64,000 bases of DNA from Candidatus Zixiibacteriota bacterium (GTDB lineage: Bacteria > Zixibacteria > MSB-5A5 > GN15 > PGXB01). The stretch is from NCBI GenBank assembly GCA_016933695.1, contig JAFGAL010000020.1, positions 62,001 to 126,000 of the forward strand, written 5' to 3'. Each line of letters starts with the position of its first letter. Position 1 is the first letter of the stretch. The position numbers and the translations under genes are program-made. Shown here one piece after another: positions 24,926 to 33,497 of the stretch. Under the pieces are notes generated by a model. It searched no databases, was not told the origin of the DNA, and was given only the letters and a program-made list of their open reading frames with translations.

Positions 24926-25163
24926 TCCCACCAAACTGCGCGGGGAACACTGTTTGAATGTGTTTGTTTCGTATGAACTGAAGTCTCAACTCAGGAAACT
25001 GGCAGAACGCTATGATCGTACGGTCGCGGATATGGTCCGGGCGGTGCTGAGAATCGGCATTCCAATGATGGAGGGAATTTCGGTCGCGGAAGAGCGGATG
25101 CTGAAAGAGTATCTGGAATTGTTTCGTAAGTTCAGGAAGATTCGCGACTTAAAAGATGTATAA
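24912..25163 (+). CDS. small ribbon-helix-helix-like DNA-binding protein
   Basis: 83 residues. LNVFVSYELKSQLRKLAERYDRTVADMVRAVLRIGIPMM fits a MetJ/Arc-type ribbon-helix-helix: an N-terminal beta strand, helix A, a turn with charged residues, helix B. The remaining 30 residues are a charged helix. The start codon is inside the upstream gene (14-base overlap; GGAGG nearby), so the two proteins are translationally coupled and may act together, antitoxin- or repressor-style. No toxin-like gene is adjacent: the next gene is lpxC-fabZ with its own promoter. Confidence 0.65.
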   Translation: MAGDNPTKLRGEHCLNVFVSYELKSQLRKLAERYDRTVADMVRAVLRIGIPMMEGISVAEERMLKEYLELFRKFRKIRDLKDV

Positions 25164-25187
25164 CCGGTTCGCGGCCCTATTTTTGTC

Positions 25188-25216
25188 TTGATAAGCCACC
25201 GGAATCTTAGTATACT
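25188..25216 (+). promoter_or_regulatory. sigma-70-type promoter of the lipid A operon
   Basis: TTGATA at 25188-25193, 17-base spacer, TATACT at 25211-25216, ending 22 bases before ATG 25239. Confidence 0.75.
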
Positions 25217-25238
25217 CATCGCCACAGGAAATATAATT

Positions 25239-26633
25239 ATGTTTGAAAAACAACGAACGATCAAACAGCCGATCGCTATTGAAGGCGTGGGGCTTCACAC
25301 CGGCAATTCCTCGCGGATGACGTTCAAGCCGGCTCCCATCGACAGCGGAGTGCGGTTCGTTCGCGTCGATTTGCCGGACAATCCGTCGGTTATCGCCGAT
25401 ATCGACCACGTGGTCGATATCTCGCGCGGCACCACCCTGGCCAACGGCGATGCCAAGGTCTATACGGTGGAACACGTGCTGGCCGCCGTGGCGGGACTGC
25501 AAATCGACAACCTGACCATCGAGCTGGACTCCAACGAGCCGCCGATCGGCGACGGTTCGGCGATGCCGTATGTGGAGAGACTGCTTGAGGCGGGAATAGA
25601 AACCCAGAATGCCGATCGCAAGTATCTTGAAATCGATACGACGCTCTCCTATTCCGAGCCGGATCGTTCGGTGGATATCGTCGTCACTCCGTCGGATACC
25701 TTCCGCATCACGTTCATGATTGATTATCGCAATCCGGCGCTGGGGACGCAGTATACCACGCTGATCGATCTTGATACGGAATTTGTCGAGGAATTTGCCC
25801 CGGCGCGCACGTTCTGTTTCCTTTCGGAAGTGGAGATGCTGAAAAGCCAGGGATTGATCAAAGGCGGCGGCCTGAGTAACGCCGTGGTCATCTACGATTC
25901 CGACAAGGGGCAGGTCGAGGTGGACCGCATTCGCAAGGCGCTTGATCTCGATGAGAAAGTGTTTGTCGGGGAGACCGGCATTATCAACGATATCCCGCTT
26001 CGGTTTTATAACGAACCGGTTCGGCACAAGGCACTCGATTTGATCGGCGACCTGTTTTTAATCGGGGTCCCGATCAAAGGGCATATTCTGGCGGCGCGTT
26101 CCGGCCACAAGGCCAATGTCGCGCTGGTGAAAAAAATCCGTGCCCTGTATGAAAAGAAAAAGCTGATCAGCAAGTATCAAAAGCCGGGATCGGCGGCGTT
26201 TTTGGATATCAACGGCATTATGAATATCATGCCGCACCGGTATCCGTTCCTGCTGATCGACAAAGTCCTTGATCTGGAGCCGGACAAGCAGGTGGTGGCC
26301 ATAAAGAATGTGACCATCAACGAGCCGTTTTTCCAGGGACATTTTCCGGGGCATCCGATCATGCCGGGCGTGCTGATTATTGAAGCGATGGCGCAGGCGG
26401 GGGGGGTCTTACTGCTGAATGCCATTCCCAATCCGGAAACCAAACTGGTGTATTTCCTGTCCATGGACAATGTCAAATTCCGCCGTCCGGTCACACCGGG
26501 CGATACGTTGCGATTTGAAGTGGAAATGATCACATTCCGCCGCGGCATTTGTCGCATGAAAGGGAAGACCTTTATCGGCGATACGCTGGTCACCGAGGCG
26601 GAGCTTATGGCAAAGGTCATCGACCGTGAATAA
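25239..26633 (+). CDS. lpxC-fabZ: bifunctional UDP-3-O-acyl-GlcNAc deacetylase / 3-hydroxyacyl-ACP dehydratase
   Basis: 464 residues from ATG 25239 (CAGGAA nine bases upstream). The N-terminal ~310 residues are LpxC, the zinc deacetylase committing step of lipid A synthesis: zinc ligands H79, H263 and D267 ([13 protein letters not shown]) and catalytic H290 in SGHKAN. The C-terminal ~145 residues are FabZ, the hotdog dehydratase of fatty-acid elongation: H333 in [14 protein letters not shown] and E382 in [20 protein letters not shown]. This fusion is characteristic of the Bacteroidetes/FCB side of the tree and ties use of 3-hydroxyacyl-ACP by both pathways to one protein. First gene of the operon. 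Confidence 0.97.
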   Translation: MFEKQRTIKQPIAIEGVGLHTGNSSRMTFKPAPIDSGVRFVRVDLPDNPSVIADIDHVVDISRGTTLANGDAKVYTVEHVLAAVAGLQIDNLTIELDSNEPPIGDGSAMPYVERLLEAGIETQNADRKYLEIDTTLSYSEPDRSVDIVVTPSDTFRITFMIDYRNPALGTQYTTLIDLDTEFVEEFAPARTFCFLSEVEMLKSQGLIKGGGLSNAVVIYDSDKGQVEVDRIRKALDLDEKVFVGETGIINDIPLRFYNEPVRHKALDLIGDLFLIGVPIKGHILAARSGHKANVALVKKIRALYEKKKLISKYQKPGSAAFLDINGIMNIMPHRYPFLLIDKVLDLEPDKQVVAIKNVTINEPFFQGHFPGHPIMPGVLIIEAMAQAGGVLLLNAIPNPETKLVYFLSMDNVKFRRPVTPGDTLRFEVEMITFRRGICRMKGKTFIGDTLVTEAELMAKVIDRE

Positions 26634-27399
26634 TATACATCCCACCGCCATTGTCGATCCCGGGGCACAGCTCGGTGACAATGTTACTGTCGGCCCGCAC
26701 AGCATCATTGAAGCGGAAACCAGTATCGGCGATAATGTCTCCATCGGAGGCAACTGCCTGATCGCCCGCTACACCGAATTGAAACCGAAAGTCACGCTGT
26801 TTCACGGGGTTGTTCTCGGCACGGTTCCTCAGGATTTGAAATTCGAGGGCGAAAAAACCCGGCTGGTGATCGGCGAGGGAACGACGATTCGCGAATATGC
26901 CATGCTCAACCGGGGAACCGCCGAGCACGGTGAGACGACGATCGGCAAAAACTGCTTTATCATGGCATATGCGCATGTCGCGCACGATTGTGTGCTGGGC
27001 GACCATGTCATCATGGCCAACTCGGTCAATCTCGCCGGGCACGTCGAGATCGGAGACTGGGTGATTATCGGCGGCGTGGTACCGGTGCATCAATTCGTCA
27101 AAATCGGTGCGCATGCCATGATCGGCGGCGGATTCCGTGTTCAACAGGACGTGTGTCCGTTCGCGCTGGCCGGCGGATATCCGCTGAAAGTGGCGGGATT
27201 GAACTCGATTGGTCTGAGACGGCGGGGATTCCCTCCGGAAACCCTTCGAATTCTGGAAAAGACCTTTAAGCTGTTGTTTTTCTCAAATCTGAACACCACG
27301 CAGGCCGTAGCCAGGATCAGCGCCGAGATTGAACCGATTGACGAGGTTCGGCTGATTCTGGATTTTATCGAAAAATCCAATCGCGGTTTGGTGAAATAA
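26626..27399 (+). CDS. lpxA: acyl-ACP--UDP-GlcNAc O-acyltransferase
   Basis: 257 residues from GTG 26626, overlapping the lpxC-fabZ stop by 8 bases. A left-handed parallel beta-helix of hexapeptide repeats ([38 protein letters not shown]) is followed by a helical C-terminal domain. The catalytic region AYAHVAHDC holds H117 and H120, matching H122/H125 of the E. coli enzyme. It performs the first acylation of the lipid A pathway in the cytoplasm. The acyl acceptor could be UDP-GlcNAc or the 3-amino analogue, given the Gfo/Idh gene that follows. Confidence 0.95.
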   Translation: MNNIHPTAIVDPGAQLGDNVTVGPHSIIEAETSIGDNVSIGGNCLIARYTELKPKVTLFHGVVLGTVPQDLKFEGEKTRLVIGEGTTIREYAMLNRGTAEHGETTIGKNCFIMAYAHVAHDCVLGDHVIMANSVNLAGHVEIGDWVIIGGVVPVHQFVKIGAHAMIGGGFRVQQDVCPFALAGGYPLKVAGLNSIGLRRRGFPPETLRILEKTFKLLFFSNLNTTQAVARISAEIEPIDEVRLILDFIEKSNRGLVK

Positions 27400-27448
27400 T
27401 CCGGCGGCGGGATAGCACGAGCCTGACAAGAGGATAATCGGATACATC

Positions 27449-28426
27449 ATGGATAACGTTAGAACCGCAGTGATCGGGGTGGGGCATTTGGGGCGTCATC
27501 ATGCCCGATGGTACGACAATATCAAAGACGCCGAACTGGTGGGGGTGTACGATACCGATCGGGAAAAGGCGATCCGGGTCGGCGCAGAGTACGGCGTGGT
27601 GGCATTCGAGCAACTAACCGACCTGTTCGGGCAGGTCGACGCCGTTTCCGTGGTGGTTCCCACCAGCCGGCATTATGAAGTGGCATCGCAACTGCTGGCC
27701 AACGGCATTCATTGCCTGGTCGAGAAACCGATCACCGCGACGGTTGACGAGGCGCGGAAACTTACTGCACTGGCCAAAGAACATCATGTCCTGCTGACGG
27801 TGGGACATATCGAGCGGTTCAATCCGGCGGTACAGGCCCTGAAAAAGCATCGTATTTCGCCGCGTTTCATCGAGGCGCATCGGCTGGCCGCCTTCGATCC
27901 CCGCGGCACCGACGTGGCGGTTATTTTCGATCTGATGATTCATGACATCGATCTGGCTTTGCATCTGATCGGTTCCCCGGTGACGCGCATTGAAGCGTCG
28001 GCGGTGTCGGTCATATCCGGGACCGATGATATCGCCAATGCGCGGTTGACGTTCGCCGACGGCGCGGTGGCCAATTTGACCGCCAGCCGCATCTCGCTTC
28101 GCCCGATGCGTAAACTGCGGATTTTCCAGAAATCCGGATATTTCTCGCTCGATCTGGCTGAAAAACGTGCCGATGTGTACCGTCTCGCCGACGGTACGAA
28201 CACCGATGAAATCGGCATGCGCATCCCGCTCGGCAAATCAGGCCATGAGATCGTGTATTCCAAGGAAGGATCGCGCGATGACGACGCGCTGGCCAATGAA
28301 TTACGCGCGTTCGTAAAGGCGGTGCAGGAGGGCGGACCGGTGGCGGTAACTGCCGAAGAGGCCACCGAGGCCCTGCGGGTGGCAAGTGAGATCGAACGAA
28401 TCGGAATCAACGGAAATATGGGGTGA
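27449..28426 (+). CDS. Gfo/Idh/MocA-family oxidoreductase in the lipid A operon
   Basis: 325 residues. N-terminal Rossmann domain AVIGVGHLGRHHARWY, the family EKPI motif (HCLVEKPITATVDEA) with its catalytic lysine, and a C-terminal dimer/substrate domain. Placement between lpxA and lpxB suggests a sugar-nucleotide dehydrogenase. The known parallel is GnnA, which oxidises UDP-GlcNAc at C3 so that GnnB can add an amino group, giving amide-linked lipid A. No GnnB-type aminotransferase is next to it, so the role is inference. Gap to lpxA is 49 bases; lpxB starts one base after its stop. Confidence 0.85.
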   Translation: MDNVRTAVIGVGHLGRHHARWYDNIKDAELVGVYDTDREKAIRVGAEYGVVAFEQLTDLFGQVDAVSVVVPTSRHYEVASQLLANGIHCLVEKPITATVDEARKLTALAKEHHVLLTVGHIERFNPAVQALKKHRISPRFIEAHRLAAFDPRGTDVAVIFDLMIHDIDLALHLIGSPVTRIEASAVSVISGTDDIANARLTFADGAVANLTASRISLRPMRKLRIFQKSGYFSLDLAEKRADVYRLADGTNTDEIGMRIPLGKSGHEIVYSKEGSRDDDALANELRAFVKAVQEGGPVAVTAEEATEALRVASEIERIGINGNMG

Positions 28427-28427
28427 G

Positions 28428-29543
28428 ATGACCGAACGCATCCCCGTGTTCATTTCCGCCGGCGACCCCTCGGGTGACATCGCCGGATCACATCTGATAC
28501 ATGAACTGGCGGAACGAAATCCGCAGCTGACATTTATCGGCCTCGGGGGCGACCGCATGGGCGCTTCCGGGCAGACGCAGGTGATTGACGGGAGCGAACT
28601 GGCGGTGCTGGGATTCTGGGAAGTCGCCCGCAAATTTACTTTTTTCAAAAAGCTTTTACACGACACGGTCGCGATGATCGAACGTGAACGTCCCGGGGTT
28701 ATTATTCTCATCGACTACCCCGGATTTAACCTCCGTCTGGCCGAGCGGATCAAGCGGCTGGGTATCCCGATCGTGTATTATATCTCGCCGCAAATCTGGG
28801 CCTGGGGCGGGAAGCGTATCGAGCAGATCAAACGTCTGGTCGATCTGATGCTGTTGATTCTTCCTTTTGAAACGAAGCTGTATGACTCCGCTGACGTGCC
28901 GAACCGCTTTGTCGGGCATTACCTGCTCGATGATATGGAACCGGCTCATATTAAGGCGCCGTACGATGCAAAATCCGATTTAATCGTCCTCATGCCGGGG
29001 TCGCGCCCGCAGGAAGTACAGAGAATGTTACCGACCCTGCTTGAGACCGTAAAGAAAATTGCCACGACCGGGAAATACCGGTTTGTCGTGGCCGGGGTGA
29101 AAGGCAATATCGACTACACGCCCTATCTAAAAGACGCGAATATCACTATCGATGTCGTATTCGGCAAAACGCGGAAACTGGTGGCGCAAAGCCGGCTGGT
29201 GCTGACTTCGTCCGGCACCGCCACGCTGGAAACGGGCATTATCGGACGTCCGATGATTATCCTGTATAAAACGGGTTTATTGACATATCTTATCGCCAGG
29301 CGGCTGGTGAAAATCGATCATATCGGTTTGATCAATATTGCCGCCGGGGAGAGTATTGTGCCGGAGTTGATTCAGCGTGACGCGACATCGGAACGCATCG
29401 CCGAACAGGCCATTCGCTATCTCACGGATGAAATGCTGTCCGCCGATGTTGTCGGCAGGCTCCATGCCGTGGTCGATCGGCTGGGCGGTCCGGGAGCCGC
29501 CGGGCGCGCCGCCGATGCGATCCGGGAGTTGGGTGTATGCTGA
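28428..29543 (+). CDS. lpxB: lipid-A-disaccharide synthase
   Basis: 371 residues from ATG 28428. GT19 glycosyltransferase joining UDP-diacylglucosamine and lipid X: ISAGDPSGDIAGSHLIHEL near the N-terminus is the signature, with GLGGDRMGASG, YYISPQIWAWGGKRIEQIKRLVDLMLLILPFE and LVLTSSGTATLETGIIGRPMIILYKT following in the normal order. Membrane-associated, cytoplasmic face. An earlier in-frame start at 28386 lies within the oxidoreductase and is rejected. The 3' end overlaps waaA by 7 bases. Confidence 0.96.
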   Translation: MTERIPVFISAGDPSGDIAGSHLIHELAERNPQLTFIGLGGDRMGASGQTQVIDGSELAVLGFWEVARKFTFFKKLLHDTVAMIERERPGVIILIDYPGFNLRLAERIKRLGIPIVYYISPQIWAWGGKRIEQIKRLVDLMLLILPFETKLYDSADVPNRFVGHYLLDDMEPAHIKAPYDAKSDLIVLMPGSRPQEVQRMLPTLLETVKKIATTGKYRFVVAGVKGNIDYTPYLKDANITIDVVFGKTRKLVAQSRLVLTSSGTATLETGIIGRPMIILYKTGLLTYLIARRLVKIDHIGLINIAAGESIVPELIQRDATSERIAEQAIRYLTDEMLSADVVGRLHAVVDRLGGPGAAGRAADAIRELGVC

Positions 29544-30835
29544 CGCTGTATCGTGTGTTTACGTTTCTGGTGTACTATCTGTCTTTGCCGGTGCTGTTCT
29601 GGACCCGTCTGTTGGATTCCCGCAAATGGCATAATCGTCTCGGCTATTTTGACCTGTACGGGATGGATCGCGAACCGGAAGACATCTCTCGTCCGGTGTG
29701 GCTACATGCCTCATCGATGGGGGAAGTGCAGGTGATGGGGATTCTGGCGGAGCGGTTGCGAAAACAAAATCCCGATATAGAACTTTTTGTGACGGTGATG
29801 ACCGAGACCGGCTATGCCCGTGCCTGTGAGATTATGGGCGGGCCGCATGCGGTCGGTTTTTTGCCGCTGGATTACCACGCGCCGATAAAGCGTTTCCTGC
29901 ATACAATCACTCCGCGCGCGGCGGTGTTTATCGAGACCGAAATCTGGCCGAACCTGGTCATGGCGCTCGGCCAGCACGCGATTCCGATATTTCTGGCCAA
30001 CGGCCGTCTCTCGGAAAAATCAAGCCGGCGCTATTATGCATTCCGATCCGGTTTACGCCGGGTTCTGGGACAGTATACGCGGCTGATGGTGCAATCCGAT
30101 ATCGATCGAACTCGCTATGAACATATCGGCGCTCCGGGCGAACGCGTGGAAGTATTCGGCAGTTTGAAATTCGATGCGCCGGTGCAACGTCTGACCCCGG
30201 AACAAAAAGCCGCAATCCGTGCCAGACTTCCATTCTCGGAAAATTGCCGCCTGCTGGTTGCCGGATCGACCCGTAACGGTGAACATGAGAAGATTCTTGC
30301 TGTTTTTCAGCAATTACATCAGCAATGTGATGATATCCGGTTGCTGATGGTTCCGCGTCATCTCGACAAGCTGGATGCAATCGCCAAAGCGATTCAGGAA
30401 CGCGGGCTGAATGGCGTTCGCTATTCGGAAGATAAAACGAAACGCGACGATATCGCGGTGGTGCTGGTGGATGTGATGGGGATATTGAACGATTTGTACG
30501 GTATTGCGGAAATCGCCTTTGTCGGTGGGACCCTGACCGATATCGGCGGCCACAATATTCTTGAACCGGTTTGGAAAGGCGTGCCGGTGGTGTACGGGCC
30601 GAGTGTCGCCAATGTGCGCGACAGTTCGGATTATATCATCGCTCATGGGTACGGGACGATGGTTGTGGATGAGACGGCCCTGTTCGATGTCCTTCGCGAC
30701 TTTTTCGCCGGTGCGGTGGCATTCAAACACAAGGGCGAGGACGACGCCACGACGTCCGCGGCGGCCCGAACGGCACGGATAATTCTTACTGCCATAGGTA
30801 CCGATGGAGCAATGCTGGCTGAACATAATCGATAA
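29537..30835 (+). CDS. waaA: 3-deoxy-D-manno-octulosonic acid (Kdo) transferase
   Basis: 432 residues. GT30 enzyme adding Kdo to lipid IVA. It has an N-terminal membrane anchor (LYRVFTFLVYYLSLPVLFWTRLL), the WLHASSMGEVQVMGILAERL segment, FIETEIWPNLVMAL (acceptor site glutamate) and the donor-site region FVGGTLTDIGGHNILEPVWKGVPVVYGPSVANVRD. Overlaps lpxB upstream and lpxK downstream (32 bases). Together with lpxA/B/K this indicates a full lipid A-Kdo core in this organism. Confidence 0.95.
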   Translation: MLTLYRVFTFLVYYLSLPVLFWTRLLDSRKWHNRLGYFDLYGMDREPEDISRPVWLHASSMGEVQVMGILAERLRKQNPDIELFVTVMTETGYARACEIMGGPHAVGFLPLDYHAPIKRFLHTITPRAAVFIETEIWPNLVMALGQHAIPIFLANGRLSEKSSRRYYAFRSGLRRVLGQYTRLMVQSDIDRTRYEHIGAPGERVEVFGSLKFDAPVQRLTPEQKAAIRARLPFSENCRLLVAGSTRNGEHEKILAVFQQLHQQCDDIRLLMVPRHLDKLDAIAKAIQERGLNGVRYSEDKTKRDDIAVVLVDVMGILNDLYGIAEIAFVGGTLTDIGGHNILEPVWKGVPVVYGPSVANVRDSSDYIIAHGYGTMVVDETALFDVLRDFFAGAVAFKHKGEDDATTSAAARTARIILTAIGTDGAMLAEHNR

Positions 30836-31868
30836 CAGGCGCCGGCCAAAAAACTGGTTGCCGGTGGCGGGACTCTGGCTGATTTCGCTGGGGTACCGGC
30901 TGGGGCTGTTTTTGCGCGGACTACTGTGTCGCGGGATTGTCAAAGCGTCATGTCCCGTTATTTCCGTGGGGAATCTGACGGTCGGGGGAACCGGCAAAAC
31001 CCCGGTCGTGATCATGCTGGCGGAATTTCTGGCCGAGCGGAAAAAGATTGTCGCGATTGTTTCATCGGGGTACGGCCGGACATCCGCAGAAAACATTATC
31101 GCGGTCGGTCATGCGATTCGGCAGCGATCGGTTGCCGAGGTCGGCGATGAGGTCATGATGATGGCGGAACGTCTGCCGCGTGTTTTGTTCGCGGTCGGCA
31201 AATCGAAAAGCGAGATGGCCCTCAAACTGCGCGACCGTCAGCCGGACGTGATCATTGTCGACGACGGCTATCAACACCGTCGGTTGTATCGTGACGTCAA
31301 TATCCTCCTGCTCGATGCCGAGCGCGATCTGCGCAGTGAAGCGTTGTTTCCGCTGGGACGTTTGCGTGAACCGATCAAAGCAATTGCACGCGCCGACTGC
31401 GTGATCCTGAACCGCAAATCCGCCGGGTACGGTCGCTCCGTGGTGCAGGAGTGGCTGGAAGCGGCATATCCCGATCTGCAGGTGAGTGAAATCAGGCGGC
31501 TCAATGAAAATATCATCTCACAGCAATTGATCAAGCCGCTGACCGATATCAAAGAAAAACGGTATTATATCCTGGCCGGAATCGGCGACGGTGCGGCGTT
31601 CGCGGAAACGCTCACGGCGCGGCTGGGCCAGCCCCTGCGGGTGCGGCTGTTTCCCGACCACTGTGCGTATACCGATGCCGATCTGGGCAAAATTCGAGAG
31701 GACGTGGAACAGGTTCACCCCGATTACCTGCTGACGACGCACAAGGATTATGTCAAGCTCAGAGGTTTTGATTTTGGGGCGGAAATGTATTATGTTGACC
31801 TGACCCTGAAATTCGAGTCGGGGCGGGTTGATTTTTTTGAACTGGTGCGCGGGAAAATCGAGAGATAA
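30804..31868 (+). CDS. lpxK: tetraacyldisaccharide 4'-kinase
   Basis: 354 residues. P-loop kinase phosphorylating the 4' position of the lipid A disaccharide. The Walker A is SVGNLTVGGTGKTPVVIML, preceded by a membrane-associating segment (LWLISLGYRLGLFLRGLL). VIIVDDGYQHRRLYRDVNILLLDAE carries the DDGYQH motif specific to LpxK, and LFPLGRLREP follows. Overlap with waaA by 32 bases and direct abutment with nadB show one transcript. Confidence 0.96.
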   Translation: MEQCWLNIIDNRRRPKNWLPVAGLWLISLGYRLGLFLRGLLCRGIVKASCPVISVGNLTVGGTGKTPVVIMLAEFLAERKKIVAIVSSGYGRTSAENIIAVGHAIRQRSVAEVGDEVMMMAERLPRVLFAVGKSKSEMALKLRDRQPDVIIVDDGYQHRRLYRDVNILLLDAERDLRSEALFPLGRLREPIKAIARADCVILNRKSAGYGRSVVQEWLEAAYPDLQVSEIRRLNENIISQQLIKPLTDIKEKRYYILAGIGDGAAFAETLTARLGQPLRVRLFPDHCAYTDADLGKIREDVEQVHPDYLLTTHKDYVKLRGFDFGAEMYYVDLTLKFESGRVDFFELVRGKIER

Positions 31869-33497
31869 ATGGAACGCAAATACGATTTTATCATTATCGG
31901 TTCCGGAATCGCCGGTCTGTTTTTTGCGCAGAAAATCGCCGAGTTACTGCCGGATCGCACGGTCGCGGTGATAACCAAGAAACGGGAAACCGAATCCAAC
32001 ACCAACTACGCCCAGGGCGGCATTGCCAGTGTTATGTCGGGTACCGACAGTTTCGACCTGCACGTCGCCGATACCCTACGGGTGGGGGCGGGATTGTGTC
32101 ATCCCCGGGTGGTCGAACAAATCGTCAAATACGGACCGGCAACGATCAGGAAGCTGGTCGATATCGGTGTGAAATTCACCGTCAGTCGGGGGGAGTATGA
32201 TCTCGGCCGCGAGGGCGGGCATTCCACCAACCGGGTGGTGCATGCGGCCGATCTGACCGGACGGGAAATCGAACGTGCCCTGCTGGCGGCCTGTCGCCGG
32301 AAAAAGAATCTCGACATGTATCGCGACACGATCGCGCTCGATCTGATCACGTATCTCCATCGCGGCGCAAAGCGATGCGGCGGCGCGTATGCGTTCTCGG
32401 AAAAAAAGAAAGAATTCAGCAGTTTTTATGCGCCGGTGACCATGCTGGCGACCGGCGGAATCGGACAGGTGTATTACCATACCACCAATCCGAATATCGC
32501 CACCGGCGACGGTGTCGCGATGGCGTATCGGGCGGGGGCGCGGGTGGCGAATTTGGAATTCATTCAATTTCATCCGACCGCGCTGTACAGCCCGAAACAA
32601 AAGGCGTTTCTGATCTCCGAAGCGGTTCGCGGCGAGGGCGGCGTTCTCATGAATTCCGCCGGGGTGAAATTCATGAAAAAATATCATCCCCAAAAAGACC
32701 TGGCGCCGCGCGACGTGGTCGCCCGCGCAATCGATACCGAACTGAAAGCCACCGGTGAGGACTATGTCTTTCTCGATATCAGTCACCGAACGCCCGCGTT
32801 TATCAAAAAGCGTTTCCCGAATATTTACAAGGAATGTCTCCGGCGGGGCCTGGATATCACCAGAAAGCCGATCCCGGTGGTACCATCGGCGCATTATTCC
32901 TGCGGCGGCGTGATGGCCGACCTGCACGGCCGGACCGATATCGAGGGATTGTATGTCTGCGGTGAAGTGGCCTGCACCGGTATGCACGGCGCCAATCGGC
33001 TGGCGTCGAACTCGCTTCTCGAAGCGGTGGTGATGGCTGATTTCGCGGCGGATGCGGCGATCGAATTCCGCGAGAGTCAGAAATTCCCCGAAGTGCCGCC
33101 CGCGGAAGAGTGGTTGCACTCGTCGATACCGCGCATGTCGGATCGTATCGTGATTTCGCACGACCGGCGGGAGATTCGTCGGCTGATGTCGGACTATCTG
33201 GGGATTGTTCGTTCCAGCGACCGGTTGCAGATGGCGCATGAACGCGTCAAAGTGATTCTCAAGGCGATCAATTCGTACTATCTCTGCCAGCCGGCATCAT
33301 ATGCCATTGTCGAACTGCGCAATATCGCCCAGGTCGCGGAACTGGTGATCCGGTCGGCATCGCGACGCAAGGAGTCACGGGGATTGCACTATATCACCGA
33401 CTATCCCGAATTGAACGATGACAAATGGAAAAGGGACACGATCCTGAAACCTCCCGGATACAAAGCGGCAAGGAGTAAACATGGCAAACGTCGATGA
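31869..33497 (+). CDS. nadB: L-aspartate oxidase
   Basis: 542 residues. FAD-dependent first enzyme of de novo NAD synthesis, oxidising aspartate to iminoaspartate. FAD motif DFIIIGSGIAGLFFAQKIAE, NYAQGGIASVM, the active-site segment REGGHSTNRVVHAADLTGREIERAL, and FIQFHPTALYSP with the catalytic His/Glu region. SCGGVMADLHGRTDIEGLYVCGEVACTGMHGANRLASNSLLEAVV is diagnostic of NadB against succinate dehydrogenase subunits. It starts at the base after the lpxK stop and overlaps guaA by 17 bases. nadA and nadC are not in the window. Confidence 0.95.
   Translation: MERKYDFIIIGSGIAGLFFAQKIAELLPDRTVAVITKKRETESNTNYAQGGIASVMSGTDSFDLHVADTLRVGAGLCHPRVVEQIVKYGPATIRKLVDIGVKFTVSRGEYDLGREGGHSTNRVVHAADLTGREIERALLAACRRKKNLDMYRDTIALDLITYLHRGAKRCGGAYAFSEKKKEFSSFYAPVTMLATGGIGQVYYHTTNPNIATGDGVAMAYRAGARVANLEFIQFHPTALYSPKQKAFLISEAVRGEGGVLMNSAGVKFMKKYHPQKDLAPRDVVARAIDTELKATGEDYVFLDISHRTPAFIKKRFPNIYKECLRRGLDITRKPIPVVPSAHYSCGGVMADLHGRTDIEGLYVCGEVACTGMHGANRLASNSLLEAVVMADFAADAAIEFRESQKFPEVPPAEEWLHSSIPRMSDRIVISHDRREIRRLMSDYLGIVRSSDRLQMAHERVKVILKAINSYYLCQPASYAIVELRNIAQVAELVIRSASRRKESRGLHYITDYPELNDDKWKRDTILKPPGYKAARSKHGKRR

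Noticed and set aside
24398-25163. Toxin-antitoxin system at the 24.4-kb cassette
   Set aside because: The RHH protein looks antitoxin-like, but the partner has two DNA-binding-type regions and no toxin fold. Kept as a regulatory cassette of unknown role.
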